In this document: positions 1 through 11,496 of the stretch, piece by piece
How the letters are laid out: each line of letters starts with the position of its first letter
Numbering within the stretch: the first letter of the stretch is position 1
Assembly (NCBI RefSeq): GCF_014805685.1
Contig: NC_060885.1
Span: 20,037,132-20,101,131 of the forward strand
Direction of reading: 5' to 3'
DNA length: 64,000 nt
DNA from: Silurus meridionalis
Lineage: Eukaryota; Chordata; Actinopteri; Siluriformes; Siluridae
Made by a program: the position numbers and the translations under genes
The notes under the pieces: generated by a model
Databases searched by the model: none
What the model saw: the letters and a program-made list of their open reading frames with translations, nothing else
Told to the model about the DNA's origin: nothing

Positions 1-589
1 GTGGCGGTACAGCCAACGTATTGGGCAAATCACAATCTCAATTTTTTTTACTGATTTAAAACCAAAGAACCTGGTCTTCGTAATTAACAGTAAAAGATGC
101 AGGTCCAATGGTGAAAGATGTGCAGTTTGGTATAAATGATCACATGCTGCTTTCAGAAAATCCTGTTTAGTGCATCATTGAATTACTGCTCATTGGGCCT
201 TGTTATGCTCACGTGTCTACCAGCATCCAGTTAATGGCAGAAACAGACCACCTCAAATTTTGCTTAACAAACACTGCAGGCTGCGCTTGGTCAGTCCCTC
301 CGTTGGCTTTATATGTAAAACATGGTGTAGATTTAATATTCAAATGCTCTCCACACAAATCTTGGAATGTGCATGTGCTATACACTTTTTCTTTTAGCTA
401 GACTCAGAATGAAGTGCAGACTATAGTGCAGTTACACAATGTTTCCAGAAAAACAGCACATTTCAACATCTGTGAAGGCAAAATGCTTTTGAACAGAGGA
501 GGGAATTAATGAAGTACAAATACTTTGTTACTGTATTTAAGTAAAATGTTCTTGTATCAGTAGTTTACTGCAATATATGCAATACAGCT
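1..589. other. unassigned sequence left of the LINE
   Basis: No gene or repeat recognised. Short ORFs here (up to about 65 codons) show no domain, no splice-supported exon and no biased composition. Confidence 0.4.
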
Positions 590-712
590 ATTATGGTTGC
601 ACAAGCCAGTGCACTCTTAGTTCCAGGTTGGGAACATTTGTTCTTATAGCAGCTCTCCTCACAACTTCAGTTCTTTGCCTTCATTATTACTTTCATATTA
701 CTTTTAAAAAGG

Positions 713-1130
713 AGATGTGTAGGAGAGTGGATGTTAGAGTTGGTACTTTAAATGTTGGTACTATGACTGGTAAAGGGAGAGAGGTAGCTGATATGATGGA
801 GAGGAGAGAGGTAGACATGTTTTGTGTTCAGGAGACCAAGAGGAAAGGGAGTAAGGCCAGGAGCATTGGAGGTGGGTTTAAACTGTTCTATTATGGTGTG
901 GATGGAAAGAGAAATGGTGTAGGGGTGATCCTGAAGGAAGAGTACAGTAAGAGTGTAGTGGAGGTGAAGAGAGTTTCTGATAGGGTGATGAACGTGAAGT
1001 TGGAAGTTGAAGGGGCGATGATAAATGTCATCAGTGCTTATGCTCCACAAGTGGGTTGTGAGTTAAAGGAGAAAGAAAAATTCTGTAGTGAGTTAGATGA
1101 AGTGGTAGAAGGTGTACCTAGGAATCTTTT
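713..1130 (+). pseudogene. LINE endonuclease domain, truncated
   Basis: An open stretch starting around MCRRVDVRVGTLNVGTM. It shows the exonuclease-endonuclease-phosphatase motifs TLNVGTM, FCVQETK (with catalytic Glu) and NVISAYAPQVG. The reading stops just after EGVPRN, where unrelated sequence and a SINE remnant begin; the segment carrying the later catalytic Asp/Asn region (G-D-FN type) is missing, so the domain is incomplete. In an intact element this enzyme nicks the target DNA to prime reverse transcription. Confidence 0.75.
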
Positions 1131-1149
1131 TAGATATTGCTAAAAACGT

Positions 1150-1225
1150 TCATTTAGCTTCTCCCATTAGGGGTCCGCATCCTAACCACTAGACCACCAG
1201 GGGACCTTTTTTTTTTTTTTTTTTT
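1150..1225 (-). repeat. remnant of tRNA-Glu SINE with internal deletion, plus T run
   Basis: Read on the minus strand, 1206-1176 is a tRNA-Glu-like 5' half (CCTGGTGGTCTAGTGGTTAG with A-box character). It is followed directly by the LINE/SINE 3' tail motif CCTAATGGGAGAAGC at about 1170-1156. Compared with the copy at 51319-51520, the whole body between tRNA head and tail is missing. A run of 19 T follows at 1207-1225. It sits inside the endonuclease region of the LINE and coincides with the loss of LINE sequence. Confidence 0.6.
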
Positions 1226-1234
1226 AAAGGATGG

Positions 1235-1941
1235 AAATGGCAGTGGTAAATACTTATTTAAGAAGAAGGAGGATCATAGGGTGACGTATAAGAGTGAAGG
1301 AAGGTGCACACAGGTGGACTATGTTCTATGTAGGAGACGCAACCTGAAGGAGATTGGAGACTGTAAGGTGTTGGCGGGGGACAGTGTAGCGAGACAGCAT
1401 CGGAAAGTGGTCTGTAGAATGGTTTTGGAGGTAAAGAAGAAGAGGAGGAGAGTAAGGACTGAAAGAAGAATAAGATGGTGAAAACTGAAGGAGGAAGATT
1501 GTAGTGTGAGGTTCAGGTAAGAGGTCAGACAGGGGCTCGGTGGTGGTGAAGAGGTGCTGGATGATTGGGCAACTACTGCAGAAGTGATCAGGGAGACAGC
1601 TAGAAAGGTACTTGGTGTGACATCTGGAATTAGAAAGGAAGACAAAGAAACATGGTGGTGGAATGAGGAAGTACAGGACAGCATAAGGAGAAAGAGGTTG
1701 GCAAAACAGAATTGGGATCGGCAGAGTGATGAGAAAAGTATTCAGAGGTACAAGGTGATGCGGCAGCAGGTAAAGAAAGATGTGGGAAAAGGCATATGAG
1801 GAGCTGTATGAGAAGTTGAACACTAAGGAGGGAGAAAAGGATTTGTACCAATTGGCCAGACAGAGGGACCGAGCTGCGAAAGATGTGCTACAAGTTAGAG
1901 CAATAAAAAATGGAGATGGAAATGTGTTGACTAGTGAGGAG
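1235..1941 (+). pseudogene. LINE linker between endonuclease and reverse transcriptase, frameshifted
   Basis: Resumes with sequence encoding RVTYKSEGRCTQVDYVLCRR (end of the endonuclease, with a TQVDYVL motif) and SVARQHRKVVCRM, then the basic linker. One in-frame stop lies near 1518 and the frame changes near 1790. The region then reads EELYEKLNTKEGEKDLYQLA up to LTSEEQRW, where the hAT element is inserted at 1942. Typical of the LINE region ahead of the RT; not functional. Confidence 0.7.
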
Positions 1942-3000
1942 CAGAGGTGGCAAAAGTACACACATCCTTTACTTAAGTAGAAATACAGATACTCATGTTT
2001 TAAAATACTCGGGTAAAAGTTGAAGTACTGATTAAACTTTTTTACTCAAGTGAAAGTAAAGAAGTCTTGGCTCTGACATGTACTTAAGTAAAAAGTAGTT
2101 TGTGTCGCCATTATGAGGGAAAAACCCACAAAACGCCACCTAGAGGGTAATTTGTGTAAAACATGGCGGATTTTGTGTTTGATTTGAGACTTGGCGCATA
2201 AATAAAACAAAAGTTTACTGATTAAAAATATTTTTATCTGGAGTTTATTTATTTATTTTATATTTAAGTAAAGAAAGGACGTCGTGGATAAATGTATTTT
2301 TTTCCGAAGGTTTTAATCTCCTCTTTTATATTTAGATATTTATTTATGTATTTACATTTTATATAAGAATGGTAAAAACAGAAATGCGCGCTGAATTGAT
2401 AGCGCGTTAATAACATTTAGTGCCGTTTACAATAATTTTAATTTTGACAGCCAAACGAAATACAAGCCAATACAAAACGAATTAAAAATGTTGTTACCGA
2501 ATGAATGTATCCAGGCTGAAGATCCACATATAGAACACAAGCAGAGAAAAGATGATGATCATGAATGTGTCTGTTCTCAGTCATGTTTACATCACTGACT
2601 CCCTCTGTCTCATCCACATTAACCCCAAACTTCTTACTGCCTTCTGCCTGCTGATTCTTATCTTCGTAAACTAGTCTACATCTGTGGTGAGTGAGAGACT
2701 GTACATGATACACCAGTGGATTGAAAAAGACGCGCAGTAACAGGAAATCGGTTGTTCGGCTGAAATCGACGCGCAGTAAAAATAAAAATTTTTTTTTCAC
2801 CAAATCAATGGATTAAAACTAAAGTAACGAGCCGGTTTTGAGATTGTAAGAAGTAAAAAGTACAGATATTTGTGTAAAAATGTAATGAGTAAAAGTAAAA
2901 AGTTGTCTGAAAAATAAATAGTGGAGTAAAGTACTGATACCAGAAAAATCTACTTAAGTACAGTAACGAAGTATTTGTACTCCGTTACTTCCCACCTCTG
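1942..3000. mobile_element. non-autonomous hAT transposon with perfect 8-bp target duplication
   Basis: A 1059-bp insertion with ends CAGAGGTGG...CCACCTCTG, flanked by GTGAGGAG at 1934-1941 and 3001-3008. The 8-bp duplication and CAG-type ends are hAT hallmarks. Both ends carry ACTTAAGTA-rich subterminal sequence. No transposase coding sequence is visible inside. It splits the LINE between the linker and the RT; taking it out would rejoin the LINE reading region, so it arrived after the LINE. Confidence 0.85.
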
Positions 3001-4179
3001 GTGAGGAGAGTGTGTTGAGAAGATGGAGGGAGTATTTTGAGCAGCTGATGAACGAGGAAAATGAGAGAGAAGGTCGGATAATGTGGAGTTGGTGAAGCAG
3101 GAAGTGGATAGGATTAGTAAGGAGGAAGTGAGAGCAGCGATTAAGATGATGAAGAGTGGAAAGTCGGTTAGACCAGATCACATACCGGTAAAAGCATGGA
3201 GATGTTTAGGAGAGATGGCAGTGGAGTTTTTAACCAGATTTTGGAAGGTGAGAAGATGCCTGAGGAATGGAGAAGAAGTTTGCTGGTACCTGTTTTTAAG
3301 AATAAGGGAGATGTGCAGACCTGCAGTAACTACAGGGGAAATACGTTGATCAGTCGCACCATGAAGTTATGGGAAAGAGTAGTGGAAGCCAGGCTGAGAG
3401 TAGAGGTGACCATCTGTGAGCAGCATTATGGTTTTATGCCGAGGAAGAGCACCACAGATGCATTATTTGCTTTGAGAATGTTGATGGAGAAGTATAGAGA
3501 AGGTCAGAAGGAATTGCATTGTGTATTTGTGGATTTAGAGAAAGCGTACGACAGAGTGCCAAGAAAGGAGTTGTGGTATTGTATGAGGAAGTCAGGTGTT
3601 TCAGAGAAGTATGTCAGGGTGGTGCAGGACATGTATGAGGACAGTGTGGCAGCAGTGAAGTGTGCAGTAGGAACGACAGACTGGTTCAAGGTGGAGGTTG
3701 GACTGCATCAAGGATCGGCTCTGAGGCCTTTCCTGTTTGCAGTGGTGATGGACAGGTTGACTGACGAAGTCAGACAGGAGTCTCCATGGACTATGATGTT
3801 TGTGGATGATATTGTGATTTGTGGTGAGAGTAGGGAGCAGGTTGAGAGGAGCCTGGAGGGGTGGAGGTACGTGCTGGAGAGAAGGGGAATGAAAGTCAGT
3901 AGGAGTAAGACAGAGTACATGTGTGTGAATGAGAGGGAGGGCAGTGGAGTGGTGCAGTTGCAGGGAGAAGAGGTGTTGAAGGTAGAGGAGTTCAAGTACC
4001 TGGGGTCAACAGTGCAATGTAATGGAGAGTGTGTTAGAGAAGTGAAGAAAAGAGTGCACTCAGGGTGGAGTGGGTGGAGAAGAGTGTCAGGAGTGATTTG
4101 TGATAGAAGGGTACCTGCAAGAGTGAAAGGGAAAGTTTATAGGACTGTGATGAGACCTGTGATGTTGTATGGTTTAGAA
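3001..4179 (+). pseudogene. LINE reverse transcriptase domain, frameshifted and interrupted
   Basis: Starts ahead of the RT (EESVLRRWREYF-type text), with MMKSGKSVRPDHIPVKAW in one frame and a frameshift near 3235. It then reads openly through NYRGNTLIS, QHYGFMPRKSTTDALF, FVDLEKAYDRVPR (motif A, catalytic Asp), GLHQGSALRPFLF and MMFVDDIVICGES (motif C, FVDD where FADD is usual). It runs on to RRVPARVKGKVYRTVMRP and MLYGLE, where the second hAT element enters at 4180. The order and spacing fit an RTE-type RT. Inactive because of the frameshift, the insertion and the missing C-terminus. Confidence 0.85.
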
Positions 4180-5244
4180 CAAGGTTGGCCAACCAGTCAG
4201 AGACCACATTTTTTACTGTGTTACCGCAAAGAGCCACATCATACACATGGGCACACATGAACATCACCCATCCCTTCCTCTTACACACACACACACTGAC
4301 AGTTCAACCCACAATCAAGTCCACAATCAAAAATATAATAATTTACAATAGCGTTTTTCTTTTATTATGCATGTTGCTTAGTGAAACTTCTGGCATTCCA
4401 GGTCAGAGTGCAACTGTGATTCAATAGCCGTGATAATGTCCGATATTCTGTGTTCAACAGTGTGGCGGGACAGTTGGACGTCTGATACAATGCGTTTTAG
4501 TTTGTCGTTTTCAGAAGACAAGATTTCAACAACTTCACTGAGGCATTATTTAACAAACTCCCCTTCATTGTATGGCTTTTTAGCCCGTGCAATGTTACAA
4601 GCCAAATTTAATGTTCCAAGCCAAATTTAAAGCAAATTTTTTGGGAAAACTTTATCTGCTTTTCTGCCTGACTTTTCAAAGTGACCAACTTGTGCTTGTG
4701 AAGTTCAGTCCCTTTTGGAAATTCCTGCTTGATGTTAGCATGGAGTGAGCTGAAGTGGCGCTGAAGATTTGAAATGCGCTAATGACGCCTGACATAAGGC
4801 AGAATGACTTGCCATTACGTTCAACAAAAAAAATATAAACTCTCCCACTCTGTTAAAAACGTCCTGTGTTCATCTTCATATTTTCGTTTTGCTGTGCATT
4901 TTTTCCTGCCATTTTGGGAGCGAACTTGACACAAACTGTTTACTTACAATTTAAGTAAACAATTTGCATATGGAAGTTTGTGTTTGTGTTTTTTTTTTAA
5001 TGTGCGTGTTCGCTTCGCTTGAGTTCAATACGGTATTTTTGTCAAATGTGCATGTGCGTGAGATGAAAATACCGCAAAGTTTCCCAGTAGGGGCAAGATC
5101 ATTTACGTTTAAAAATACAGTATTGAACTCAAGGGAACTGAACATGCACATTAAAAAAAACCACAAACACAAACTTCGATATGAACGTAAGAGCCGCATG
5201 AAACCAGCCAAAGAGGCTCAAGAGCCGCGGGTTGGCCACCCCTG
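4180..5244. mobile_element. second non-autonomous hAT transposon, with large internal inverted repeat
   Basis: A 1065-bp insertion starting CAAGGTTGGCCAACC and ending GGTTGGCCACCCCTG. Flanks are GTTTAGAA (4172-4179) and GTTTAGAG (5245-5252), an 8-bp duplication with one change. The ends match the CAGGGGTGGCCAACC type of hAT ends. Inside, arms at 4967-5040 and 5110-5183 are inverted copies of each other, which makes near-identical short ORFs on both strands. No transposase is recognised. Confidence 0.8.
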
Positions 5245-5262
5245 GTTTAGAGACAGAGAATC

Positions 5263-5325
5263 TTTAGAGAATCTGTACTTTTACTTAAGTGAAGGATGTG
5301 TGCACTTTTGTCATTTCTGCTTTTG
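5263..5325 (-). repeat. isolated hAT end related to the 1942-3000 element
   Basis: The stretch from GAGAATCTGTACTTTTACTT to about 5316 matches the reverse complement of the left end of the 1942-3000 hAT element, including ACTTAAGT and GGATGTGTG-ACTTTTG. No matching second end or target duplication was found, so it is a truncated copy or a recombination scar at the end of the LINE. Confidence 0.5.
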
Positions 5326-6599
5326 AGGCTTTTTAGGATGTAACACTAGTTGATTTGACAATAATCACATCCAAGAGTGTAAATTAGATGAGACAAAATA
5401 ATTCACAAGTATTAGATGTCACTTACAACAGAGAAACCTGTTAGTAGTTTTTCTACTGGAATTTTGCCAAACCTAAATAGAGGTACAGATATTGTGTTGT
5501 GGTCTGCTATGACCGAAATCAAACTGTGGGAATACATTTGGGTACTGCATACAAGGAGAAACTCATTGGATATTAAAGTTGGACTTTTACATTTTTATTT
5601 ACAGCACTTTCTCCCTGTTTGTGAGTAGCTCATTTTTGACTTTTTCTTTGACAGCGTGTTCAGCAAAGACTTTCAGATTTCGTTCTTTTTATCACAGCTC
5701 ATGTTTGAGGGTTATTGACACCATGTCTTCTGCACTAGAATCATATCCATTAGACAGAGAAATAAATGTGGAAAATGCTTCTGAAGCAGCAGAAGCTTCA
5801 AGTTTGAGTTCAGTGGTGTATCTTTCTACAGGTCAAACATGAGTGTCTTTTCAAGATCGGATCATGTCTTCTATTTTATAATAATGCTGATTGGTGTTCA
5901 AAGTTTTTTCAGCGTACTTCAGATGTCTACATTGAAAACAGATCTGAGGTATGATTTGGAATGAACAGCTGAAGACTGCAAAAAGACCAGGCAACATTTG
6001 CTCAATGTAGCCTCAGATTCCTGTTTCTGGCAGACAGAGCTGGAATCTAATATGGTGCTCTGTTGTAGGTTATCCACCTCAGAAACACTTTTTAATTCTT
6101 TCTCACAACAATAGTGAACAGTGGTTATTTAATAACAGTAGCTATCAGTCTGGCCATTCTCCTCTGATCTCTTATGACAACAAGTCGTTAATATTAACTA
6201 TACAATAGTCATAGTCACTGAGATGACTTTGTGCTTTTAGGCAATTATCCATATTCTGGTGATTGATGGCAACATTAATGAAGCTATTAATCTGCATTTG
6301 TTTAATTGTATGCATTGTGATGCTGCCACATGATTTGCTGACTAGTAAAATTCTCACCATTGTTTAGGCAAAAGACCAATAAAAGAAAGCTGAGGGTTTT
6401 TGTCTCACTCACAGTAGCTTAAGATGATGTGTAAAATACAGACAAATCTGAAAGATTAATACTTATTAAATAGCTACATTAAACAAACAATCTTTTAATC
6501 TTTCAATTTTACCACACACGTCTCTCAAAGCGACTTTGAATGCGAAGGCAGTGTTTAACGTAAACAGCTTTAGGAGCCACTTCAATAGACAACCAGCTG
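5326..6599. other. unassigned intergenic sequence
   Basis: AT-rich, no recognised gene or transposon. A stretch around 5700-5832 (MSSALESYPLDREINVENAS..., acidic and Ser-rich) is bounded by an AG at 5696 and a possible CTACAG|gtcaaa donor near 5833, so an exon of an unknown plus-strand gene cannot be excluded. Nothing else supports it. Confidence 0.3.
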
Positions 6600-9404
6600 C
6601 TGGTTTCATCAAGGTTTTATTTTATTGCTCCATTTAATCTCCCCTTAAAAACACGAAACAACATCACTTACATCTCAATTAAGAAACTTAAAGTTAACCC
6701 CTTAAAAGCGTAATAATACTGAGAAAAAAAAAATGTACAGATACATAAAATACAAAACTATACATTAAAATTACAGTCTTTTCAGTTTCACAAAACCATA
6801 CTTAGCTACTGAGAAAGCCACAGCAACGTGTTCAATCAGGTCGACTGCTTCTCTTTTTTTCGACACAGTGCTTGTGAAAGGCCTTGATGAACCTAGGAAA
6901 TGGTTATTCCAAGAAACGAGTGATGGTTTCAGTTCTTTAGGCAGTGTTGTGTCAAAAAAAAAAACCAACCACCGCCTTTATAACAGCAGTACAGATTGTG
7001 GCCAAAAAAACAAAACACCCAAAATGTCTCATTTGCAACAATGTATAGGTTTACTTCATTTTATTTGGTTGCTTTACAGTCTATATACTCAAATATGGAA
7101 AATCAAACAAAACAACGCACATCAAGATTTTCATTAAAAACATTATGAAAAACTACTTTTACTATTCAAAGAAAAAAGGTCACATAGAGAAGAATGGAAT
7201 ACAAGAGGGCTAGGAAACAGTCATGTTGACCACATTCAAGTCGATTCAGTAGCAATAAATTGCAGTTTGCGAGGAAAACACTTTTCTGAGCACGTGTGTC
7301 TTCGGGTGTGTGTTAGCAAAAGTGATCAATCATGTGATCATCAGAGCTCAACTACTAGCAATCGGCAGCAGTGAAGAATGAAGAGACAAACAGTACAATT
7401 ACTGCAACAGATCAACGCTAAACAAAGCAGACACAATGCAGCAAAGCCGATACCTGACAATGCAGATGTGAAATTACAATACAGAAATCATACCTGGTTG
7501 AAAAAAACATTACAGTTTGAACTTAATTCAATATTTTGTCAAATGGTCCCACACTACTTTAAAAAGGTTAAAGGAGCCAGCTCCTATTTATCTCACCTCT
7601 GCACTGATTTTTAAACTAAAGCAAAATGGATCAAATATCAAATCTTAAAGGATGCCAGGTTGCAGTTGGGTAAAACTTTACAAGCTTTCAAAGGGCATTT
7701 TTTCCACAGTCATCATGTAGCAAAGCAGTAAATGGTAGAGATCCAACATAAAAAAAAAGTTGAACGATCCAAGAACAATATTATATTAAGTGTGCAACAT
7801 CAAATCTGTAGTGTTATTTGCATAAACTGTAAAACTAAAAACCATGTAAAAACTGGAAAAGGACTAAAAGACTGATCCCATCAACAAACTGTAATTGCAC
7901 TTTTTCATTTTGCTCGAATTGCACCAAGCTTTTAGGGTACGTTAAAATCTGTATAACAACATGTAAAATGTGATCTCTGCCACTAGATGGCAGACGTTAT
8001 GCTCTGATTGCAGGTTCGCCCTGACATTCTTACGTGACAAGGAAGAGAAACGGGATCTGTTCCTTCAAAAACCCCTATTGCATGAGAAAATGATGAAAGT
8101 CACAAATTTCCCAACATCTATAACTAACACCCCTCACAACATTTCTATGCTTCAAAAGAAAGTCTGAGAGTCTAGTTTTGGGACTCCATGCAATAAATTC
8201 TAGGGAATAGGTAGATTTGTCCTAGATTTACTGTCGTATTTAGAAACCAACAAAAACAAACACAAAACAAAACAAAACAATATATGCATGCTGACTGTAA
8301 TGAGAAAAAGAAAAAAGCTAAATGTTGAAAGGATACAGTTTCTAAAGCCACATGTAAAAGTGTCTATGTTTGAGTGATTGAAAAGAAAATTTTTTAACTA
8401 TGAAATCATGAATAAAAATGGTTGACTTAGGCAAATAAGGTACTCTTTTAACCAGTACTAAAGGAACTGAATTCTTAAAGAAGGTGGTCAAAGTAAAGAC
8501 TCAATATAAAGATTCATTATAGTATAGAAAAACACAAATCATCTAGAAAAGGTGTCATGATTCTGGAACTTAAATCGCTGTGGAAATAAAATGGCTTCTA
8601 ACAGGTAATGGATGAGATTTTTTTTTTGAAGCCCCCAAGAGGAACAGTTAGGGGCTGATGGCCTAGACAGAAACCATAGCAAAAAACTAGTGGTCAACAT
8701 AATCATTATGGGCCTGCCACAAGTTACAGCACTAGCAAATATGCTTTAGCCCTTGGTAGATATTCAGTGATTTGATTTTGAATAAGTAAGTAACATTTAG
8801 AATAAATTAACTATCAGCTAAAACAAAAGAAAAAACTGATCAACTCAGAAAATACTTCCTTTTATGAAAGATGGCATGATCACTCTAAAAAAAACTTCCA
8901 TTTTCCCTTATAGCTCCTCAAATTTCCAGTTTTTACATCCAAATTTTTTTTTCGTGGGAATAAAAAATGTCATATAAAATGTGAGAAAATCTCTCTTTGT
9001 TTTTTTTCCTGTTATGTATATATAAATGTATGGGTATTAAAAGAGGAGAGCCTTAAAGAAGGAACAAAAAAGTGCTTAAATGCATTGTTAAGGACTCCAT
9101 TTGAACCAGCGCAGAGACACATTACTCACACACAGGGTGAGCGCAGATGCACGCAGCTTGAGTGGTGCTTCACACATCTCATACAAGAGCAGTACAATGG
9201 CAGTAGTTGGACCTGGCGCACACCGACTCAGAATGGCTAGCCAACAAGTTACAGGAACAGAACAGACAAAACAAAGAAAACACCTAGAAAAAAAGAAGGA
9301 GTTCTGTCTCAGTTACTCTGCCCAGCGCTGTCTGTTGCCCCCTGTATCCTGGCAGGAGGCAAAGCATCATCTGGCCCCACGGAATTGGACTGCGGATGCA
9401 CCGC
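6600..9404 (-). other. marchf8: probable marchf8 3' UTR
   Basis: About 2.8 kb downstream of the stop codon with no recognisable gene, transposon or long microsatellite, unlike the flanking DNA. Two overlapping AATAAA signals occur on the minus strand at 6626-6616, and another AATAAA at about 7065-7060, so cleavage near 6600 or 7045 is plausible. Several ATTTA-type AU-rich stretches are present. The extent is inferred from signals and the lack of repeats; transcript data would be needed to fix the end. Confidence 0.5.
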
Positions 9405-9709
9405 TCACATGTGCAGTATCTCCATGCTGTAGTCCTCAGTCTCTGTGTACTGTGAAGAGTTTGTGTCTGATTGTGCTGGCCCAAAACCCTCCTTGTTTTC
9501 CAAATTTGGCTCCATAAGTAAAGGTTTTTCGAAAATATTTTTTTTATAGGTCTCTGGTCGGTTTTGCACATATATGACTCTGTTGTAGGCCTTAAGTCTC
9601 CTCCACAGCTGGATATAGACTTTGCATTGCACGTACATGAAAACCAGTCCGCCAGTGAAACCGATAGCCACCACCACAAGCTTTGTCCAAAAAGGCCACT
9701 CCAGAATCC
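9405..9709 (-). CDS. marchf8: marchf8 last coding exon: second transmembrane segment and C-terminal tail
   Basis: A 305-bp coding stretch, residues 185-285 plus the TGA stop, with acceptor TTCTGCAG|GGATTC (exon start 9709, phase 1). It encodes [17 protein letters not shown], the second transmembrane helix at about residues 191-213, then the cytosolic tail. The tail has a YNRV motif (226-229) fitting the YxxΦ sorting signal and ends [15 protein letters not shown] and SDTNSS followed by an acidic end point to MARCHF8 rather than its paralogue MARCHF1, whose tail differs from about residue 240 on. The total of 285 residues is close to the mammalian short form. No frameshift or early stop. The same exon continues into the 3' UTR. 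Confidence 0.93.
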
Positions 9710-11496
9710 CTGCAGAAAACAGTAAACGATCTTGTGAAAAAGGCCAGGTTTAATGTCGTGTTAATAAATGAACCAAAAGAATTACATTACAATAGATTTT
9801 TGGAAGAAAAGATCAAATCATATTAAAAAGAGACATTCATTCCAGGACCAGCAATATGCTCTCAAAAACACAATGACAAGTGCTAAAAAACACCACATCA
9901 TTTCTGTGCACATGTATACAGTATGATTGTGGAGTGTTAAACATTCTCTAAATGTCAAATCGGTCACTGTGGTTACAGGGTGGATACCAGAGGAGCTATG
10001 ACACTGGAATCGCAGACAAGATGCTCCTGAAAGGAATCCCGATTTTCCACATATAGCATTCGAACTCATCTTGAGAGTGATCGTGAATTTTAAAGTGTTT
10101 TAAAATTCTAGAAAAAGCAACGGAGGCATACCTCTCTATTATAATGTTTCTAATAATGTTCTAATGCAATCTTTCCAGTGGCAGTCGATTCCTTTCAAAG
10201 TATCGAATGGTCTGTCAGATGTGGTGGAGGTTGTTTCAACAAATTACCAATGCAATAAAAGGTTTATATCTTTATAGAGCCTTTGACAGGCAAATATAAT
10301 TAAATCAATAATTTTTCACATTCATTTGAAGCAAATCACTTTTCTATTTGCAGTAATCACTAATAAGATTGGGAGGGGACTGGATGGTACTGTGGTGAAT
10401 CATAATTGTCTACTGCGAGCTAGAACACAAGGTACTCCTGAACATGGAATATAATACTGTACTGCTTTGGGAGGCTCCGTAAGTTAGACCAGGGTGCAGC
10501 TTTAGTGTTCCTGACATGGTGAGCAGGAATAGAGTAAGGAGACAGGGGGTTAGTCCTGAACATATGCAGATCTCCCAAGAGAGACTGTGCTATACGCTGC
10601 TCTTTAATTATTTTACGTCATGCCAAGATTTTTTTGTTATTTGAAATGCACACAGCTGCTGTTCATGGGATTGGATTGGAGTTTACTGATCAGGTGTTAA
10701 CATCACTATTACTACTTTTGTCACCTTAAGCTGCATGTTGCTGATTCTACAGTATATATTCATGTATCAAAAATCCATTTTTACCATCATATTTGAAACA
10801 CATGGTGCACATGAGGTGCATAATATCTCAATTTTACCAACCAATTAGCATTTAGGGCTCAAAATGATGGGTGAATCTCTAGCAGGCAGAGAGTTGAAGG
10901 GAGAGGGTAGAGAAGAGGGACGAGAGACTCAGACATTTGAGCAGAAAGGAGGGTGAATCAGATATTCAGGCAGAGAAAAAGAAAACAAACATCTGAGCAG
11001 AAAATAGAAGGAATAAATTGAAAATATAGATATGTAAGAACCAGAGTCAGAGAAAAGACAAATCAGATGTTAAAGGCAGAAAGCATTTACCTGGTATTCT
11101 CCTGGCTGCGTGGTTAAAAAGAGTTTATTACTATTTCACTACAGGTGGAAGCAGGAGGCATGAGAAATTGGGAAGGGTACTGTATTCTAAAGCCACTTAC
11201 ATTATATTCATCCATATTTATCAAAGACACAGGCTACATAGCCACACATTGAAGATGATAATAGATATTCATTTGTCAGGTATAAATGAGAATCATGAAC
11301 TAGTCTAATTTCAGAACAAGACAGATGTTCATACATTGCTAAGAATCATCAACACTTCACACTGTTGATTTTCTTTTCAGTAACACTTCAATGGGAGCAA
11401 AATAACCCTACAGGAAAATCTCCACATAGAGCAGAACAATGGGATGTTGGTGAGGTAGGTTAGGGAGGGGAGAGAGAGCTGGTAGAGGCAGCTGAC
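9710..11496 (-). other. marchf8: marchf8 intron between TM1 and TM2 exons
   Basis: A GT-AG intron of 1787 bp on the minus strand (donor CAAG|gtcagc, acceptor TTCTGCAG). No mobile element, RNA gene or other exon recognised inside. Confidence 0.8.

Larger units (their letters stand above)
590..5262 (+). mobile_element. RTE-like non-LTR retrotransposon (LINE), broken by three insertions
   Basis: An apurinic-type endonuclease, a linker and a reverse transcriptase of one LINE lie in order on the plus strand. The protein resembles the 'craniofacial development protein 2-like' group, which is RTE-clade LINE coding sequence. The copy is interrupted by a SINE remnant with a T run (about 1150-1225), a hAT element (1942-3000) and a second hAT element (4180-5244). 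A few LINE bases resume at 5245-5262, then the match stops at a hAT-like end. The start at about 590 is set by a 5' leader (GGTTGCACAAGCC) that I associate with these elements, so it is uncertain. The copy cannot be active. Confidence 0.8.
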
